In this document: piece after piece, positions 6,360 to 8,590 of the stretch
Numbering within the stretch: the stretch's first letter is position 1
Layout: every line of letters starts with the position of its first letter
Origin: JBBDRV01 sp040905285
GTDB taxonomy: Bacteria > Bacteroidota > Rhodothermia > Balneolales > Balneolaceae
Reading direction: 5' to 3'
Assembly: GCA_040905285.1 (NCBI GenBank)
Contig: JBBDRV010000075.1
Location: 1-8,590, forward strand
Length of the DNA stretch: 8,590 nt
The notes under the pieces: generated by a model
What the model was told of the DNA's origin: nothing
Databases searched by the model: none
Seen by the model: the letters and a program-made list of their open reading frames with translations, nothing else
Translations under genes and position numbers: made by a program

Positions 6360-6869
6360 TTACTTCATGGCTTCTTCATTAATGTCCGATGCCAATTTGG
6401 TCAGCTTTTTGTCGGCTGCTTTTTCCTCATCCAGTGATTCAGTCATCAGATCGTAGGATTCATTTTCATTCAGCGACTTGGCAAACGCGCAAAGCGTGCC
6501 GTAGGTGGCAATCTCGTAATGTTCTATTTTTTGAGCAGCTGCGATAATTGCCGCATCGCGTATGGCACCGGGTTCCGTCTCCTGCATCAACTCTTCTCCC
6601 TCTTTTTCCAGCCCTACCATGGCTACACACTTGACGGCTTCCGATTCACTGCCGATGGAGGAAAATACTTTATCCAACCGTTCTACCTGATGTTCGGTTT
6701 CTGATAAATGTTCGGAGAGAGCCTCCTTCAACTGATTTGATGTGGCATTTTCCTTCATTTTCGGGATGGCCTGGGTCAACTCTTTTTCAACCCAGTAAAT
6801 ATCTTTTAACTGATCAATGAATAATTCGCGGAGCTTCGTTGCAGCATCTGTTTTGGCTTCAATGGTCAT
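6360..6869 (-). CDS. YciE/YciF-family ferritin-like protein (DUF892)
   Basis: The 169-residue protein matches the YciE/YciF family, soluble four-helix ferritin-like proteins. The sequence is almost entirely helical with family landmarks: FIDQLKDIYWVEKEL (17-31), the helix EHLSETEHQVERLDKVF (53-69), AAQKIEHYEIATYGTL (111-126) and LDEEKAADKKLTKLA (146-160). Candidate di-iron ligands are E28, E57, H60, E116, E119, E149 and D153; exact assignment needs a structure. The E. coli relatives are induced by osmotic and general stress; their biochemical role is still unclear. The ATG is preceded by a good gaggtg with five-base spacing (5' leader at 6870-6881), and length is normal for the family. It is transcribed alone, away from the Pmp3/MscS genes. 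Two small palindromes lie in its upstream region. There is no signal peptide, so it is cytoplasmic. Confidence 0.93.
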   Translation of the reverse strand: MTIEAKTDAATKLRELFIDQLKDIYWVEKELTQAIPKMKENATSNQLKEALSEHLSETEHQVERLDKVFSSIGSESEAVKCVAMVGLEKEGEELMQETEPGAIRDAAIIAAAQKIEHYEIATYGTLCAFAKSLNENESYDLMTESLDEEKAADKKLTKLASDINEEAMK

Positions 6870-6916
6870 CTTCTCACCTCTTGTTTATTTGAGTCTGTTT
6901 CTTTGATTCTTACTCT

Positions 6917-6932
6917 CATCCATCCTTGGATG
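6917..6932. promoter_or_regulatory. Palindrome upstream of the YciF-like gene (proximal)
   Basis: catcca (6917-6922) and tggatg (6927-6932) are perfect inverted repeats around four bases, 48 bases upstream of the start codon. The size and distance suit an operator in the promoter or leader, but no regulator family was recognised. Confidence 0.3.
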
Positions 6933-6969
6933 ATTGCTCTCGACTTTTCAAGTAACTCATCACAAGATG

Positions 6970-6984
6970 CGCATAATGTATGCG
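6970..6984. promoter_or_regulatory. Palindrome upstream of the YciF-like gene (distal)
   Basis: cgcata (6970-6975) and tatgcg (6979-6984) flank three bases, about 100 bases upstream of the YciF-like start. Its sequence differs from the proximal palindrome, so the two would not be sites for the same protein. Confidence 0.3.
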
Positions 6985-7252
6985 AAGGTCTTTACACCAT
7001 ATAAAAAAAAGCTTGCAGGTTTTACATGCGTACAGTGGGTTGTAAGCTGTGGCTGTTGGTCTATTCGTCAGATGCCTTCCGGTAAACCGGTCGACCCGGG
7101 GATGGACGTCCGGGTCAACCACAACCCGGTAGACTGACAAGCAGAAACAGGCGAGGCCGTCCGAATGAAATCATGCATCCGGATGTTCAATGTTTGACTG
7201 TCAGCTGTTGCCGGTCCGGCAGATACCTGGTGACGGCAGGCGTTGACGATAC

Positions 7253-7345
7253 ATCAGGATTTGCTTTAATGGCTGCAGGCTGCCGGAACGGTGCGACAGC
7301 CAGGATTTATCAGGATCACGGGTTAAAGGGCTGCAGGCTGCCGGA
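7253..7345. repeat. Spaced direct repeat upstream of the Pmp3-like gene
   Basis: A unit of about 36 bp occurs twice, at 7253-7287 and 7309-7345. Each copy starts with atcaggat, has a variable middle containing ttaa, and ends in the identical 17-mer ggctgcaggctgccgga (7271-7287 and 7329-7345). The second copy ends 50 bp before the Pmp3-like start codon. It could be tandem binding sites or the trace of a local duplication. Confidence 0.6.
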
Positions 7346-7395
7346 GAAGCGGGGGGCAGATGCGGCGGCAAGTTTAATTCACGCATGGAAAACAG

Positions 7396-7554
7396 ATGGA
7401 TATTTTAAAAATAATTTTTGCTGTTATTCTTCCTCCTCTCGGTGTTTTTTTAGAAGTTGGGCTAACCGGTGCCTTCTGGCTGAACATTTTGCTGACGCTC
7501 CTCGGCTACATCCCGGGAATTATTCATGCTGTCTACATCATCGGCAAACATTGA
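7396..7554 (+). CDS. Pmp3/YqaE-family small membrane protein
   Basis: A 52-residue frame starts at ATG 7396 and ends with TGA at 7552-7554. The sequence begins MDILKIIFAVILPPLGVFLE and continues with a second hydrophobic segment, WLNILLTLLGYIPGIIHAVYII. It matches the Pmp3/YqaE family over its whole length: two transmembrane helices, the hallmark PPLGVFLEVG (13-22), and the second-helix signature LLTLLGYIPGIIHA. Yeast Pmp3 and plant relatives affect plasma-membrane potential and salt or cold tolerance; bacterial YqaE is stress-induced, with poorly known function. It acts in the inner membrane. An out-of-frame ATG at 7385 opens only a seven-codon frame. The Shine-Dalgarno is weak (ggaaaacag). 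The MscS-like gene begins 90 bp downstream on the same strand, so both may share a transcript. Confidence 0.92.
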   Translation: MDILKIIFAVILPPLGVFLEVGLTGAFWLNILLTLLGYIPGIIHAVYIIGKH

Positions 7555-7644
7555 TGTGACAGGCATCGGTCCGCATCAGACAGGGTCCAAAACCAGCTCG
7601 GGGCAATGTCCGGAATACGGTATGAAAACAGGGAAGAGGCCTGT

Positions 7645-8590
7645 ATGACAAAAGGAAAACTTCGCTTACTTATACTGCTTTTCATTTTGCCCGCCGTGCC
7701 TGAGTCCATGACGGCACAGGCAGACTCCGGAACAGAATCCCCCGCAGCCTCAGATGAATCACCCGTTCCCGAACAGGTGGATGTCCGGCCGGCGGCAGAA
7801 GATTCCGACATCCGGGACCGCCTTTCGGGGATTCTGGAAGCAACTGGCTGGTTCACCGAGACGGATGTGGACGTGAATGACGGCGTGGTGTTTCTCAGGG
7901 GTTCAACAGAGACCGATGAATACAAGCGATGGGCAGGGGAGCTGGCGCAAAATACACAGGACGTTGCGGCGGTTGTCAATCAGATAGAGGTGATGGAGCC
8001 GGACATATGGAATTATGAACCGGCCATCACCGGCATGCACGACCTGTGGCGCAGCATCATGAGGGCTATTCCTTTCTGGGTTTTTGGCCTGCTGGTTTTG
8101 TTACTGTTCTGGGGGATATCCCTCCTTGCGGCCAAAGCTACCCGTGCATCCCTGAAGAAGCGGGAAATGAATACGCTGCTGCAGGATATAACAGCGAAAA
8201 GCATCGCCGTCATTGTCTTTCTACTGGGCATCTATGTGGTTTTTTATATTGCGGATCTAACCGGCGTGGCACTCACTGTTTTAGGGGGTACGGGGCTGCT
8301 GGGCATTGTCCTCGGAATTGCCTTTCGTGATATCACTGAAAATTTTCTGGCCAGCATTTTCCTGAGCGTGCAAAATCCGTTTCATGCCGGAGATCTGGTA
8401 GAGATTAACGGCCAGACCGGGTTTATACAGCGGCTGACCATACGCGCCACGCTGCTTATGACTCTGGACGGTAACCACATGCAAATACCAAACTCCACGG
8501 TATACAAAAGCAGCATTCTCAATTTCACAAGCAACCCGAACCAGCAAACCAGGTTCACCGTCGGCATCGGCTATGATGACAGTATCATTA
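7645..8590 (+). CDS. BON-domain MscS-family mechanosensitive channel, 3' end outside the window
   Basis: The frame runs to the window edge without a stop (315 residues visible). Layout: signal peptide (about 1-26, TAQA near the end), acidic Ser/Pro/Glu linker (27-54), BON domain (about 55-117, with DIRDRLSGILEATGWF and VNDGVVFLRGSTETDEYKRW), transmembrane segments at about 142-163 and 184-206, the pore helix with GGTGLLGIVLGIAFRDI (214-230), then the MscS beta domain (NPFHAGDLVEINGQTGF; LDGNHMQIPNS at 275-284). MscS channels open under membrane tension and release solutes on hypo-osmotic shock. The BON domain lies in the periplasm, where such domains are thought to bind phospholipid or cell envelope, perhaps tethering or sensing. 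The ATG at 7645 has gaagagg five bases upstream and gives the signal peptide directly; an in-frame ATG at 7606 would add 13 polar residues and is less likely. Confidence 0.93.
   Translation, partial: MTKGKLRLLILLFILPAVPESMTAQADSGTESPAASDESPVPEQVDVRPAAEDSDIRDRLSGILEATGWFTETDVDVNDGVVFLRGSTETDEYKRWAGELAQNTQDVAAVVNQIEVMEPDIWNYEPAITGMHDLWRSIMRAIPFWVFGLLVLLLFWGISLLAAKATRASLKKREMNTLLQDITAKSIAVIVFLLGIYVVFYIADLTGVALTVLGGTGLLGIVLGIAFRDITENFLASIFLSVQNPFHAGDLVEINGQTGFIQRLTIRATLLMTLDGNHMQIPNSTVYKSSILNFTSNPNQQTRFTVGIGYDDSII

Larger units (their letters stand above)
6870..7395. other. Gene-free stretch between divergent stress-type genes, rich in palindromes and repeats
   Basis: Frames of 60-128 residues on both strands have no family resemblance and conflict with the real gene at 7396, so I read this as non-coding. 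It should contain the promoters of the leftward YciF-like gene and the rightward Pmp3-like gene. Besides the elements listed separately, it holds an A8 run (7003-7010), a hairpin gacccgg/ccgggtc (7093-7099 with 7110-7116, 10-base loop) and the 13-bp palindrome tgccggtccggca (7209-7221). No confident -35/-10 pair was found. Confidence 0.6.

Noticed and set aside
7173..7559. 128-residue frame on the + strand upstream of the MscS gene
   Set aside because: It overlaps the Pmp3-like gene in another frame, and that gene is clearly recognisable; the remainder covers repeat sequence.
7533..7979. 148-residue Ser-rich frame on the - strand
   Set aside because: It lies opposite the signal peptide and BON domain of the MscS gene; composition is that of an antisense frame.

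Overview
The window looks like a chromosomal segment from a Gram-negative bacterium of the Bacteroidota/Balneolota/Rhodothermota type. The support is indirect. There are two small signal-peptide-bearing beta-barrel proteins, several exported proteins cut next to Gln (AQ or NAQ), a secreted MBL-fold hydrolase of a kind I associate with these phyla, a membrane acyl desaturase with a QxxHH box, and generally weak Shine-Dalgarno signals. The lineage is an inference from gene content. I see no phage, transposase, CRISPR, rRNA or tRNA gene.

Left part (1-1224, + strand): the C-terminal end of a secreted or surface protein with perfect 18-bp acidic repeats and an IPT/TIG-like domain, then a complete DNA-3-methyladenine glycosylase I gene (tag).

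Middle part (1374-5876, all - strand): in transcription order, a small outer-membrane beta-barrel protein, a second one, a secreted MBL-fold metallohydrolase (42 bp after the second barrel gene, probably one transcript), a membrane-anchored di-heme cytochrome c, and a fatty acid desaturase. The desaturase has a clear candidate promoter, with a perfect 17-bp palindrome over its -10 and start region. This is the best regulatory signal in the window.

Right part (5877-8590): a 483-bp gene-free stretch holding a dense series of hairpins (6136-6311); a YciE/YciF-type ferritin-like protein (- strand); a 526-bp gene-free stretch rich in palindromes and short repeats; then on the + strand a 52-residue Pmp3/YqaE membrane peptide and, 90 bp later, a BON-domain MscS-type mechanosensitive channel cut by the window edge. 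YciF-like proteins, Pmp3/YqaE, BON domains and MscS channels are all linked in the literature to osmotic or envelope stress, so this end may be a stress cluster. The adjacent desaturase and outer-membrane proteins would fit an envelope-maintenance theme. That link is inferred from gene content and not shown by the sequence.

Most genes are ordinary members of known families. I did not find a convincing new multi-gene system. The best leads are the desaturase operator, the hairpin array and the Pmp3 / BON-MscS pair.
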